Source of the DNA: Conus ventricosus
Lineage: Eukaryota > Mollusca > Gastropoda > Neogastropoda > Conidae
Direction of reading: 5' to 3'
NCBI GenBank assembly: GCA_018398815.1
Contig: CM031626.1
Location: 38,160,387-38,224,386 of the forward strand
Length of the DNA stretch: 64,000 nt
Made by a program: the position numbers and the translations under genes. Every line of letters starts with the position of its first letter. The stretch's first letter is position 1. Below are positions 1 to 12,966 of this stretch, piece by piece. Under the pieces are notes generated by a model. The model did no database searches. It saw only the letters and a list, made by a program, of their open reading frames with translations, and was not told the origin of the DNA.

Positions 1-515
1 CAGTGGCCGTAACCTCTGCGCCTAGTGAGCCGTGACGCGCCTGGTGGTCCGTGACGGGAAGCCTGGTGGTCCGTGACGGGAAGCCTGGTGGTCCGTGACG
101 GGAAGCCTGGTGGTCCGTGACGTGATGTCTGGTGGTTCATGATGTGACGCGTCTGGTGGTTCGTGACGGCCAGGTGGTTCGTGACGGCCAGGTGGTTCGT
201 GACGTCCTGGTCGTTCGTGACGCTTGGTGGTCCTTGACGTGACGTCTGGTGGTTCGTGACGCTTGGTGGTCCGTGAGGTGACGTCTGGTGGTTCGTGACG
301 CTTGGTGGTCCTTGACGTGACGTCTGGTGGTTCGTGACGCTTGGTGGTCCGTGATGTGACGTCTGGTGGTTCGTGATGCTCGGTGGTTCGTGACGTCCAG
401 GTGGTTCGTGACGCTTGGTGGTCCTTGACGTGACGTCTGGTGATTCGTGACGCTCGGTAGTCCGTGACGCATGACCTCCTGGTGGTCCGTGACGCTCGGT
501 GGTCCTCAGTGTGTC
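1..515. repeat. Tandem array, ~39 bp unit made of two ~19 bp halves
   Basis: The stretch repeats variants of TGGTGGTTCGTGACG and TGGTCCTTGACGTGACGTC. The unit of about 39 bp splits into two similar halves ending in GTGACG. Copies are diverged and the array runs off the left edge. A minus-strand frame of 111 codons stays open only because 39 is a multiple of three. It is not a gene. Confidence 0.9.
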
Positions 516-532
516 AGTCTCTACGCCCAGGG

Positions 533-534
533 TT

Positions 535-570
<36 letters not shown>
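533..570. repeat. (GTT)n microsatellite
   Basis: About twelve uninterrupted GTT/TTG trinucleotides follow the end of the first tandem array. Confidence 0.95.
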
Positions 571-779
571 GCGATGTCAACCTGTATGCTTCGTGATCTA
601 TGGTGTCTCTTCCCAGTGATCCAATCATGCCCGTGCAGACTGTGAGTTCTCACCCCCCCCCCCTCCCACCCCCCTTCCCTCCTCCTTCCCGCCCATCCTA
701 TCTCCTCACTCTCTCACTTCCCTGTCTTTCACGCACCATTGTTTCTCTAGTATATTTTGGCCTCAGAGTCCTCTCCTGC

Positions 780-1200
780 CTATTTACGCACACATACCCC
801 CCCATCCTCCCTTTCCCTCATTATTATTATTTTTTTAACACAAACTTGGGACATAACTTCACCTACACCCTACACCCCCCCCCCCCCCCCTTTCCCTCGT
901 TTCTTAAAAAAACTCCACTTTACCCATACCCTCCATCCTCTCTTGTTTCTAAGACAAGCCACAAACTTAGGACAAAAGGCTTCATTTCAACATCACTTAC
1001 ACCCTATGTCCCCTTTGCTCTTGTTTCTTCCAAAATAAATAAATAAATAAATAAATAAATAAAGTCACAAACTTGGGACGAAAGGCTGCTTTTTAACTTC
1101 ACCATACCCTCCCATCCTCCCTTTCCCTCGTCTCTTCTTTTAAAAAAATAAAATAAAATAAAAATAAATCACGTGCTTGGGACCTGAGGCTGCTTTTATC
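780..1200. repeat. Degenerate ~110 bp tandem repeat with C-runs and AAAT microsatellites
   Basis: The phrase CACAAACTTGGGAC recurs around 840, 960, 1065 and (as GTGCTTGGGAC) 1172. Each copy is followed by a pyrimidine-rich segment with CCTCCC and CCCTCGT and by an A-rich end. One copy ends in (AAAT)n at 1033-1062 and another in (AAAAT)n at 1141-1168. The order and spacing support three to four old tandem copies of roughly 110 bp. Confidence 0.65.
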
Positions 1201-2069
1201 TTTGCAAAGAAAAAGATGGACACCTATGTCGGTGAAATCTGAAGATAGATGTCTTGAAACTGTTCTGCCGTCCACTCTTGATTGATGAGATCGTGACTGG
1301 GTGCTGGCCATAGGGTTTGTGACTAGAAGGTCACTGAGAAGGACATCGCTACTCGTCCAGAACTTTTCCTGAAACTGCCGCAGTGATATTGCTGTTACTG
1401 CTGCTGCTGCTCGCAGCTGCTGCTGCTGTTGTTGTTGTTGTTGTTTTGTTTTGTTTCCTGCAAAATTAGTGTTCTTCACGTTTACTTGACTGAAAACCTT
1501 GCATAATGTAAAGGTGTTGTTTTTTTGTTTTTTTTGTTTTTTGTTTTTTCCCAGGGGAGAAAGTATGATGTTTCTATACAGAATGTAACCTTACGAGTGA
1601 TGACGTGTCGGAACCATTGTCACGTAGAGGTTATGAATTTTTTTTTTTGAAGAGCTGATGACGTCTAACCGGAAGTGGCGTGAAGGAGAGGGGAAAATGA
1701 TGGCGGGTCTTGCGGATGATGACGTAGAAGATAGGAATGAAAATTTTTTAAAAAACGGTTATCAAATGCGACGAACGTAAAGGTAAAGGAAATGAAAAAA
1801 AAATGAAGTTGTCTTCATAAAACCTTACATAGAGAATAGGAATCAAATACAACTGATGACTAAATCGAATGTGACATGAAATTAAGATTGCAGTAAATTA
1901 ATGGAATGACAAGTCTTACAGAGTGTGACGGGAAATGACATGTTCTACATAATGTGATGTCACGGAAAGAAGAAAAAAAGTACGTGTCTAGCTGGATGTG
2001 ACGTAGAAGACTGTGAAAAGAAAAGGCAGAAACAAAAACAAAAACAGCGTGTCATATTGAATGTGAGAC
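1201..2069. other. No gene recognised; purine-rich unique sequence
   Basis: There is a short CTG/TTG-rich run at about 1399-1447. After that comes AT- and purine-rich sequence with many ATGACGT-like phrases, which may be eroded copies of the neighbouring minisatellites. No protein family is recognisable on either strand. Confidence 0.5.
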
Positions 2070-2880
2070 AGCTTGGCTTACAATGACCGAATGTCGCCAT
2101 GGTGACAGCTTGACTTACAATGACCGAATGTCGCCATGGTGACAGCTTGACTTACAATGACCGAATGTCGCCATGGTGACAGCTTGACTTACAATGACCG
2201 AATGTCGCCATGGTAACAGTTTGACTTACAATGACCGAATGTCGCCATGGTGACAGCTTGACTTACAATGACCGAATGTCGCCATGGTGACAGTTTGACT
2301 TACAATGACCGAATGTCGCCATGGTGACAGCTTGACTTACAATGACCGAATGTCGCCATGGTGATGACTTACAATGACCGAATGTCGCCATGGTCACAAC
2401 TAGACTTACAATGACCGAATGTCGCCATGGTGATGACTTACAATGACCAAATGTCGCCATGGTGACAACTTGACTTACAATGACCAAATGTCGCCATGGT
2501 GACAGCTTGACTTACAATGACCAAATGTCGCCATGGTGATGACTTACAATGACCAAATGTCGCCATGGTGACAGCTTGACTTACAATGACCGAATGTCGC
2601 CATGGTGATGACTTACAATGACCGAATGTCGCTATGGTCACAACTTAAACTACACCAAGTGAATGTCTCCATGGTGACGACTTTGACTTACACCAAGTGA
2701 ATGTCACCGTGATGACGATTTACTTATACCAAGTGAATGTTGCTACGGTGACGACTTTGACTTACAACAACTGAAAGTTACCATGGTGACGATTGACTTA
2801 CACCAAGTGAATGTCGCTCTGATGACGTAACTGAAAGTCGCCGGTACTTCTTCAATGATGAAGACACCGACTGAATGTTG
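2070..2880. repeat. Tandem array, 37 bp unit (with 32 bp short variant)
   Basis: The unit is GACAGCTTGACTTACAATGA followed by a CGAATGTCGCCATGGT segment, 37 bp in all. A shorter form lacks part of the GACAGCTTG segment and appears from about 2360 onward. The copies are well conserved to about 2640 and decay after that. Both strands show frames that read VTMATFGHCKS-type repeats, which are array artefacts. Confidence 0.92.
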
Positions 2881-2884
2881 CTAA

Positions 2885-3270
2885 TGATGTCGTTCAACAG
2901 ATCAACACATCCTATCTGAACATGACTTGTGATGTTGTTTAACAGATCAAAAGATCCATGACCTTTGATGTCGTTTGACAGATCAACATATCCTATCTGA
3001 ACATGACCATTGATGTCGTTTAACAGGTCAACACATCATATCTGAACATGACCTTTGATGTCGTTTAACAGATCAACACATCATATCTGAACATGACCTT
3101 TGATGTCGCTTAACAGATCAACACATCATATCTTAACATGACCTGTGGTGATGTTTAACAGATCAACACATCATATCTGAACATAACCTGTGATGATGTT
3201 TAAGAGATCAACACATTATATCAGAACATAACCGTCATGCTGTTTAACAGATTAACACATCCTATCTGAA
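2885..3270. repeat. Tandem array, ~45 bp unit
   Basis: About eight copies of a unit containing ATGTCGTTTAACAGATCAAC and ACATCATATCTGAACATGAC. Copies differ by single bases. Confidence 0.88.
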
Positions 3271-3329
3271 GATGACCTGCCATGTGAAGTGATTAGCTCA
3301 TCACAAGTGAACTGAGAACTAACGTATAA

Positions 3330-3958
3330 CGTGATCTGGTTGGCCATGCTACCATGTAATATGAGGTCGTTTAGCCGTATTGCCATGTAATGTGATGTGG
3401 TTTAGCCATACTACAATTGCAACGTGATTTCATTTAGTCATACTACCATGTAATGTGGTGTGGTTTAGTCGTACTACAATATGATGAAATGTCTTTTAGT
3501 CGTACTACTATGTAACGGTACGTCGTTTGGCCCACTGCCGTGTAACGTAATGTGGTGTATCCGAACTACCTTGTAACGTGATGTGGTGCAGCCTTACTAC
3601 CTTGTAACGTGAAGTGGTTTAGCCATACCACTATGCAAAGTGATGTCGTTCAGCGGTACTACCATGTAACGTGATGTCGTGTAGCTGTACTTCAATGTAA
3701 CATGATGTTGTTAAGCCATACTACAATAAAATGTGATGTTTAGCTGTACTACAATGTAACATATGTCGTTTACATGCAACGTGATGTAGTATAGCTGTTC
3801 TATCATGTGACGTGATGTCATTTAGCCGTACTACAATGTAACGTGATGTTGTTTAGTCGTACTTTCATGTAACGTGATGTCATTTAGCCGTACTACCATA
3901 TAACGTGATGTAATTTTAGTCGTACTACCATGTAACGTGATGTCATTTAGTAGTTCAC
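3330..3958. repeat. Degenerate tandem array, ~31 bp unit
   Basis: Roughly twenty copies of a unit close to CTACCATGTAACGTGATGTC plus ATTTAGCCGTA. Spacing is about 31 bp with many indels. Confidence 0.82.
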
Positions 3959-3964
3959 ATACTG

Positions 3965-5338
3965 AAACTCTGAACTGAGAAATAGCCAGTCACGGGCACA
4001 TGCACCTCTGAACTGAGAAATAGCCAGTCATGGGCACATGTGCCTCTGAACGGAGAAATAGCCAGTCATGGGCACATGTGCCTCTGAACTGAGAAATAGC
4101 CAGTCATGGGCACATGTGCTGTTTGAACTGAGAAATAGCCAGTCATGGGCACATGTGCCTCTGAACTGAGAAATAGCCAGTCATGGGCACATGTGCTGTT
4201 TGAACTGAGAAATAGCCAGTCATGGGCACATGTGCCTCTGAACTGAGAAATAGCCAGTCATGGGCAAATGTGTCTCTGAACTGAGAAATTGCCAGTCATG
4301 GGCACATGTGCCTCTGAACTGAGAAATAGCCAGTCATGGGCACATGTGCCTCTGAACTGAGAAATAGCCAGTCATGGGCACATGTGCCTCTGAACTGAGA
4401 AATAGCCAGTCATGGGCACATGTGCTGTTTGAACTGGGAAATAGCCAGTCATGGGCACATGTGCCTCTGAACTGAGAAATAGCCAGTCATGGGCACATGT
4501 GCCTCTGAACTGAGAAATAGCCAGTCATGGGCACATGTGCTGTTTGAACTGAGAAATAGCCAGTCATGGGACATGTGCCTCTGAACTGAGAAATAGCCAG
4601 TCATGGGCACATGTGCTGTTTGAACTGGGAAATAGCCAGTCATGGGCACATGTGCCTCTGAACTGAGAAATAGCCAGTCATGGGCACATGTGCTGTTTGA
4701 ACTGGGAAATAGCCAGTCATGGGCACATGTGCCTCTGAACTGAGAATAGCCAGTCATGGGCACATGTGCCTCTGAACTGAGAAATAGCCAGTCATGGGCA
4801 CATGTGCCTCTGAACTGAGAAATAGGCAGTCATGGGCACATGTGCCTCTGAACTGAGAATAGCCAGTCATGGGCACATGCGCCTCTGAACTGAGAAATAG
4901 CCAGTCATGGGCACATGTGCCTCTGAACTGAGAAATAGCCAGTCATGGGCACATGTGCCTCTGAACTGAGAAATAGCAAGTCATGGGCACATGTGCCTCT
5001 GAACTGAGAAATAGCCAGTCATGGGCACATGTGCCTCTGAACTGAGAAATAGCCAGTCATGGGCACATGTGCCTCTGAACTGAGAAATAGGCAGTCATGG
5101 GCACATGTGCCTCTGAACTGAGAAATAGCCAGTCATGGGCACATGCGCCTCTGAACTGAGAAATAGCCAGTCATGGGCACATGTGCCTCTGAACTGAGAA
5201 ATAGCCAGTCATGGGCACATGTGCCTCTGAACTGAGAAATAGCCAGTCATGGGCACATGCGCCTCTGAACTGAGAAATAGCCAGTCATGGGCACATGTGC
5301 TCTGAACTGAGAAATAGCCAGTCATGGGCGCATGTGCC
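3965..5338. repeat. Tandem array, 38 bp unit, ~36 copies in two interspersed variants
   Basis: The unit is TCTGAACTGAGAAATAGCCA followed by GTCATGGGCACATGTGCC. A second variant has GCTGTTTGAAC in place of GCCTCTGAAC at the junction. It recurs at about 4119, 4194, 4423, 4538, 4614 and 4690 but is absent from the right half. Single-base variants such as ATGCGCC also recur, pointing to local homogenisation. Confidence 0.95.
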
Positions 5339-5431
5339 TGACACCTGGTGTCGGCAGGTGATCAAGTTACCAGATGATACGTTTCCTTGAACCTGTGTTG
5401 TGTGGGTTTTGCTGGGGTTGTATAGACACGC

Positions 5432-5509
5432 ACTCTCTCTCTCTCTCTGTGCGTGTGTGTATATGTGTGTGCGCGCGCGCACGCATGCATGCGTGCAAGT
5501 ATACAGGTG

Positions 5510-5584
<75 letters not shown>

Positions 5585-5731
5585 GGGGTGTGGTGAGAGG
5601 AGTTTTGAGATATAGAGCTGTGAGTTAAAAGACCACATAGAGAGAGAGCGAGGGGAGAGAGGAGAGAGGAGAGAGGGGGGGGGGAGGGAGGAGAGGAGAG
5701 AGAGAGAGAGAGGAGAAGAGAGAAGGGGAGT

Positions 5732-5768
<37 letters not shown>

Positions 5769-5790
5769 TGAGAGGGAATGAGAACGCTGC
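5432..5790. repeat. CT, GT/GC and GA microsatellite cluster
   Basis: CT repeats at about 5431-5448 are followed by GT and alternating GC to about 5482. A long pure (GA)n follows at about 5512-5581, and degenerate GA/GGAGA tracts run to about 5768. Confidence 0.95.
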
Positions 5791-5794
5791 AGTG

Positions 5795-6095
5795 TCTGTG
5801 TAGCCTACCAGTCAGACGCAGTTACTCGTGCCGGAACACGGTAGCTTCCCTGTAATACCCCGATGAACTTCTCGTAGAGGAAGCAGCTTGAAAATACTGC
5901 CGTTTCTGTGTGCCAGTCAGAGATGAACTTGTCATGGAGGAAGAAGCTTGCAATTATTGTAGTTTCTGTGTGTCGATCATATGAACTTATTATAGAGGGA
6001 AAAAAATATTGCAGCTTCTGTGTTCCAGTCAGAGACGAACTTATTATCAAAGAGAAAGGAGAGTGAGGACGTTGCATTTTCTGTGTAATCAATTA
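5795..6095. repeat. Degenerate ~62 bp tandem repeat, 4-5 copies
   Basis: Each copy contains TTTCTGTGTGCCAGTCAGA-like sequence, then GATGAACTTnTCATGGAGGA and AAGCTTG. The copies differ by substitutions and small deletions. Confidence 0.75.
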
Positions 6096-7215
<1,120 letters not shown>

Positions 7216-7219
7216 CATG

Positions 7220-8985
7220 GATCAGGTGTTGAGAGCACAAGTCATATTACAGGACAGTGGTATATTGTTCAGGTGCCAGGACCTAAACTCATTTGACAGC
7301 ACAGTGACATACCTCCCACGTGCAGACAACGCAAGTCATATGACAGCACAGTGATATATCTCCCACGTAATGAAACTCCAAGTCTATGACAGCACAGTGA
7401 TGTATCTCCCACGTGCCGAGAATCTAAGTCATATGACAGCACAACAATATACCTTCCACGTGCCGAGAATCTAAGTCATATGACAACACAATATACCTCC
7501 CACGTGCCGAGAATCTAAGTCATATGACAGCACAGTGTTATATCTGCAACATGCCGAGAATCTAAGTCATATGACAGCACAGCAATATACCTCCCACGTG
7601 CCGAGAATCTAAGTCATATGACAACACAGCAATATACCTCCCACATGACGAGAATCTAAGTCATATGACAGCACAGTGTTATATCTCCAACGTGCCAAGA
7701 ATCTAAGTCATATGACAACTCAGTGATATATCTCCGCGTGCCGAGAATCTAAGTGATATGACAGCACAGTGTTATATCTGCAACGTGCCGAGAATCTAAG
7801 TCATATGACAGCACAGTACTATATCTCCAACGTGCCGAGAATCTAAGTCATGTGACAGCTCAGTGATATATCTCCCATGTGCCGAGAATGTAAGTCATAT
7901 GACAGCACAGCATTATATCTCCCACGTAAAAAGAATCTAAGTCACATGACAGCTCAGTGATATATCTCCCATGTGCCGAGAATCTAAGTCATATGACAGC
8001 ACAGCATTATATCTCCCACGTAAAAAGAATCTAAGTCACATGACCGCTCAGTGATATATCTCCCACATGACAAGAATCTAAGTCATATGACAGCTCAGTG
8101 ATATATCTCCCATGTGCTGAGAATCTAACAATATACTCCAACGTGCCGTGAATCTAAGTCATAACACAGCACAGCATTATATCTCTCCCCACATACAAAG
8201 AATCTAAGTCATATGACAGCTCATGATATATCTCCCCACAGGCAAAGAATCAAGTCATATCACAGCTCAGTAATAATCTCCCACATCCGAGAATCTAACA
8301 ATATACTCCAACGTGCGAGAATCTAAGTCATTGACAGCACAGCAATATCTCCCACGTAAAAAGAATCAAGTCAGACGACAGCCAGTGGATATATCACCCA
8401 CATTCAAAGGAAATCTAATCGTATTGACGCTCAGTTGATATATCTCCCACATCCAAGAAATCTAATCATATGACAGGTTTCCCACATCCCAAGAATATAA
8501 GTCATATTACATCAGTGGATATATCTCCCATGTACCGAGACTCCAAGTCTATGACAGGACAGCAATATATCTCCCATTGCCGAGATTACTAAGTACATAT
8601 GACAGCACAACAATATACTCCACGTGCTGAGAATCTAAGTCATATGACAGCTCAGTAGATATCTCCCAAGTACCGAGACTCTCCAAGTCTATGACAGGAC
8701 CAACAATACTATCCCCACACGCCGAAAATTAAGTCATATGACAAGCACAGCAATCTAATTCCCCATGTGCCGAGGAACTTAAGTCATAATGTCAGCACTG
8801 TGGAATCCATGAATCATGACAGAGTACAATGGTTTATCATCCAGGGGCAATGACCTCAAGTCTATGCAGCCCATGAGCATATAGCCCAGGTGTTGAGATC
8901 TTAGGTTCATAACACAGCCCAGTATAGAGCCAGGTGCCTTCCTCCAGTCATGAACTGCACTGGAACCCGAAGTGGTATTCACTCA
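7220..8985. repeat. Satellite array, ~47 bp unit (left arm of the array split by the LINE)
   Basis: The unit is close to AATCTAAGTCATATGACAGC followed by ACAGTGATATATCTCCCACGTGCCGAG. About 37 copies are present. From about 8150 rightward the copies carry many one-base insertions and deletions. A related 45 bp array resumes in the same orientation at 15060, on the far side of the retrotransposon. Confidence 0.9.
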
Positions 8986-8988
8986 TGT

Positions 8989-9110
8989 AAGATAAGATAA
9001 GATAATGTTGCCTTATAGCCCAGCCGACCGCAAGGCCACATCAGGGCCTGTCACCACGTTAAAATCAACTCACCCGTCCATTTAAAAAAAAAAAAAAAAA
9101 AAAAAAAAAC
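8989..9110 (-). other. LINE 3' end: A-run, conserved tail and (TTATC)n
   Basis: On the minus strand the element ends with GAGTTGATTTTAACGTGGTG, a segment matching CGGTCGGCTGGGCTATAAGG, and TTATC repeats. A run of 29 A (plus strand, 9081-9109) separates this tail from the last recognisable coding sequence. The same tail occurs alone at 59008-59133 and, shorter, at about 16727 and 17186. It therefore serves as the retrotransposition 3' signal of this family or of a SINE using it. Confidence 0.8.
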
Positions 9111-12100
9111 ACCTTTCACACATCCCTCTTAAATACATCGTCTAAACGCACCAGAAACTTCGTTAAAAATCTTCTTCCGTAAAATCTTAAATCAGAATTA
9201 AAAATGTTAATCTCTCTCAAAAACTCAAGGATCACGTCAGGTGGGACATCCCTGAACAGGATCTTCATGGACTCCGCTGTAAAATTTTGTGTCTCCACAG
9301 CGTGTCAAGTCCCAACACTCCCTAGGGGGGAGGATACATGTTGTCATGTGAGGGCGCATGACATGGAATGCACCACGGAGCTTCTTCATCTCTTAAAAGG
9401 TAAGAATGGGGGTAAAAATACGAATGCCGTGTGCAGCCGGCACAGAAACCGTTTCCCTCATTAAACGACCTCCGACGTAGATGGGAGGAAGTCCTTAGTT
9501 TGGAAGGATTGAAAGATTTTGTTATTCGTCTGTGTGTTCCAATCCTCCTGCCAGAAGGTCACTCACATAATCGTGAATTTGGGGTTTTCCACATCTGAGC
9601 AGGGGATATAAAATGTTGGACAGTTTCTCTCTTGTGGCGTTCTTGGCTAAAACGATCAACCATTTCGTTCCCCGCCCGATGTACCCAACATACCAGGGAC
9701 CCAAGCAAGATAATGTTTAACCGCCGCTTTCAACGTGCTAAAAAGTTCAAAAGAAAGTAAAAGTTTCTGGATGCTGAAGGTTGCTGCCAGCTATGGCCTC
9801 CAAAGCTGACAGCGAATCCGACAGAACCAAAAAGTCGCTCTTCAAAGATTGGAGATTATCTTCAAAGCCAAACCAAGCAGGTAAGTTCAGCGGAATAGAA
9901 CAGAAGCTTCTGAATGTAATGTTCCAACAGTATCTGAGAAGGAGCCCCAAGGGCAGGTAGCTGCACAGGCCACTCCATCTATCAGACTTGGTAAACCCGT
10001 CAGTGAAAACTTTTTGATAGGATGGGAATTTGGAACAGAGTCAGCATACAATGCCTTTACGCCAGAGAGCTGGTAGACTCTTCTTGCGAAAAGCCGCAAG
10101 ATCAACACGAATCTCTGTGTTGAAAAAGGTCCACAGGAGGATGATAACGGAAACTTGAAAAATCGGACACAACTCCTAGGTCCTAGACCGTGCATCCGCA
10201 CGTGAGGCGCATACGAAGACCAAACGGCGGAATACATTTTCGGTTGTTTTCAAACGTTGGAACGGAGGGTCAAAGACACAGTCATAGGCAGGATTCTGCG
10301 GTTCTGAGAAAACAGTCGGATATAATAATTCAAAGACGCAAGTTTTCAGCCTGCGGTTGGACTGTGAAGTTGCACCCTCCTCAGCTACAGGCTGTACACA
10401 GGGGTGGTGCGAACGCTCCAAGACAGAGACGAAGCCCTTGATGGTGGATAGGGTTCCAAGATTTTGAGGTAATACGCGCTTGCAGAGCCGACACACAGCA
10501 CAACCGTAGTCCAGTTTGGCACGACCAAGGCGCTGTAGAGGTTGCAGTGCAAAGTTTTTCTTGTCAGTGGCCCCAGTCAGTGTAACGCTACGACCCACAG
10601 AATATTCAGTGCTTTCGGCAAGGCAGTTTTGAGCTTTAATATGGCTGAGAAAGTTAAGTTTCTGGTCAAAACAACTCCTGAGAATATTTGGCCTCTTTAA
10701 CATCTGGAATGGGAGATTTCCCCACTGAAGTTCAGGATCTGGAAAAAACTGACGAAATTATGGAAGTGAATACACTGCGTCTTTGTTTGAGAAAAGGTGG
10801 AAACGCGTTTTCCATCATCCGCCCACCGATGGATTTTTATCCATGGCAAAGCTGGAGCCTGCGCTGGACACTCGGGTCACAGGCTTCCAGTTGTCGTAAG
10901 ACAGCGAAACATCCACAAACAATGAGCATCTGAAACCCTGCTGAACGACTTCCCACATGTTGTTGATCTTCTTGATGCTAAAGAGGCAGAACAGAAGCTC
11001 CCTGTGAACTCCCAACTCCTCAACTCGTGGGAACATCAAGAGAGTGGTGCCAACCCGGCCTGAAACTGTCGTTCCTGCCAAAAAAAAATTTTGAATGAAA
11101 AGCGGAAGATGACCTCGAAAACCCAGATCATGGAGATCATGAAGTATCCCCGACATGCAGGTGGTATCGTAGGCCTTCGCCAAGTCTAAGAAAATTGCCA
11201 CTGAATGCTGTTCTGTTCAAAAAGGCGTACCGAAGTGTAGTTCAGAACGAATCAAATGGTCAACTGTAGTCCCGATGTTTGCCGGAAAACCACACTGTTT
11301 TCATTCCGCCAAAAGGCCATCGTTTCGAGTTCCACATGATCTAGCATTGACCATTTCTCCAACAATTTACAGACACCGCTGGTCAAAGCTATGGGACGGT
11401 AGTTTGAGGGTTAGTAAAGATCTTTTCCAGTTTGTGGGAATTGGAATAATAGGGCTTTTCGCCAAGAAGGTGGATAAAAACCATAGTCCACACATGGATT
11501 ATCCTGAAGCAGGATGTTCAACCTATTTGCGAAGATTTTCAACAGTTGATATGGATTTCCATTATACCTGGAGAGGAAATGCTGCAAAGAAAGTAAGGCA
11601 GATTTTCCGTTCGTTTAACATGAAAGGAAGATTGTAGTCTTGCCATGTTTGTCTGACGAAAAGTTGCAGGTGATTTTTCTTTAAGGGCTTTGTTTTTGAA
11701 CAAAACTGGCTGATTTGTTAAGAAGAGGAGGAATTCTTTTCAATGTTGAAGCAGCAGATTAGCAACTGCTTTCTTCTCTGTTATTAAAAATCCGAAAACT
11801 TGAATGATCACAGTGGACAGGTGTTCTTCCCTTTGATTTTCTTAATGAGTTCCACACTTTGTTTCTTGGAATTTTCGATGTCAGCCTGGAGGCAGAAAGC
11901 TACTCCAGGACTGACGATTACGATTTTAAAAAGTGTGTTCTCGATTTGGCTCGGAGTTTTCTGATGGGCTTCGAGCGTTGGGACTCGAAGGTCGTTGGTA
12001 TACCCGACGCTGAGCCCGTTTTCGAACTTTGGAAATTGTTGGCATCTGAATCGAACCAGGTGTTTTTGTTGGCATTTGGAGTTTGTCGAAGACACTGGAA

Positions 12101-12955
12101 TACTAGGCTTTAGCACATTTGATCACTGTGTTTAGTCAGAGATTCCTGAGCTGGGTCTGGACTCTGAAGAAAATCAGTGTCCTGGATCTTCCTTAGAAAC
12201 AGTGGTTGCAAAAAGATCCCCAAGTTTTTGCTTTCTTATAATTTAGATGTTAGAGACCCAGAGACGTGTTCAGTTATTACGGGTTGTAAAAGGGAACAGG
12301 GAAAAGGTCATTCCTGCAGATCGTCATGGAACAACCTCTCATAGTCCAGGACCAGCGCATGGGTCACAAATCGACAAATACTAAACACAAAAGTGAACCT
12401 GTGGCAGAGTGGAGGTAAGTTTTGCAGATTCCGTCGTTCCGACAACACAAATCCAGAATCCGAAAGGAACATCCTCATCTTAGCAGACCTCTGGATGACG
12501 TACTTACCACCCCAAAGAGGATTGATGACCGTTCAAGTCACCCAACAGCAAAAAAAAGCGAGGACCGTTCTCCTATCAGACTGACCAGGTCCGGATGACA
12601 AACCGAACAGAAGGTGGAAGATAAAGATGAACAGATTGTCACAGTCTTGTGGAGAGTAACTCTCGCAGCTACAGCCTGAAGGGAGGTAGTCAGAGCGACC
12701 GACTATACAGCAGAGTTTGTGTACAGAAGGGCAACACCGCCGACAGTCCCCAACGTGGATGGTTTGTGCAGGTGTTTGAAAGAATATTTAAAGCCAGAAA
12801 GAGTGAAGGTCTGGCTTTGCAGTTGAGTTTTCCTGAAGAGCCCACGACGGAAGGTTATAGAGATTGACACAGAAGCTGCAGCGCCTCAAAAGTTGAGAAT
12901 TTAGTCACGGATATTCCAATGGAATATTGTTACTAACCAGGTGGCAGATTGCGAA
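9110..12955 (-). pseudogene. LINE ORF2 (endonuclease, reverse transcriptase, RNase H) remnant
   Basis: Domains in minus-strand order are as follows. The endonuclease at about 12940-12280 has a WNI start, LPPTFG-like and LLLGDLNGH-like pieces, and SSIDLSI-like sequence. The RT palm at about 11201-10815 contains AIFLDLAKAYDTT and the catalytic box read as FVDV, where FVDD/YVDD is expected. The RT C-terminal part at about 10703-10176 contains KLDYGCAVC and FSEPQNPAYDCVFDPP. RNase H at about 10030-9530 contains LVLSDSLSALEAI and VGYIGRG-like sequence. A tail region at about 9300-9116 contains DVPPD and FLREINIF. Many frameshifts interrupt it. The altered catalytic box sits in error-prone sequence, so it may not be a true mutation. 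Confidence 0.82.
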
Positions 12956-12966
12956 AAGGAGAGAGA

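Noticed and set aside
2070..5338. CRISPR-like regular repeats
   Set aside because: Units are contiguous tandem copies without unique spacers, in a eukaryotic context with no cas genes.
5285..5638. Ser/Leu-rich 117-codon frame
   Set aside because: It crosses a GA microsatellite and a minisatellite, so it is a low-complexity artefact.
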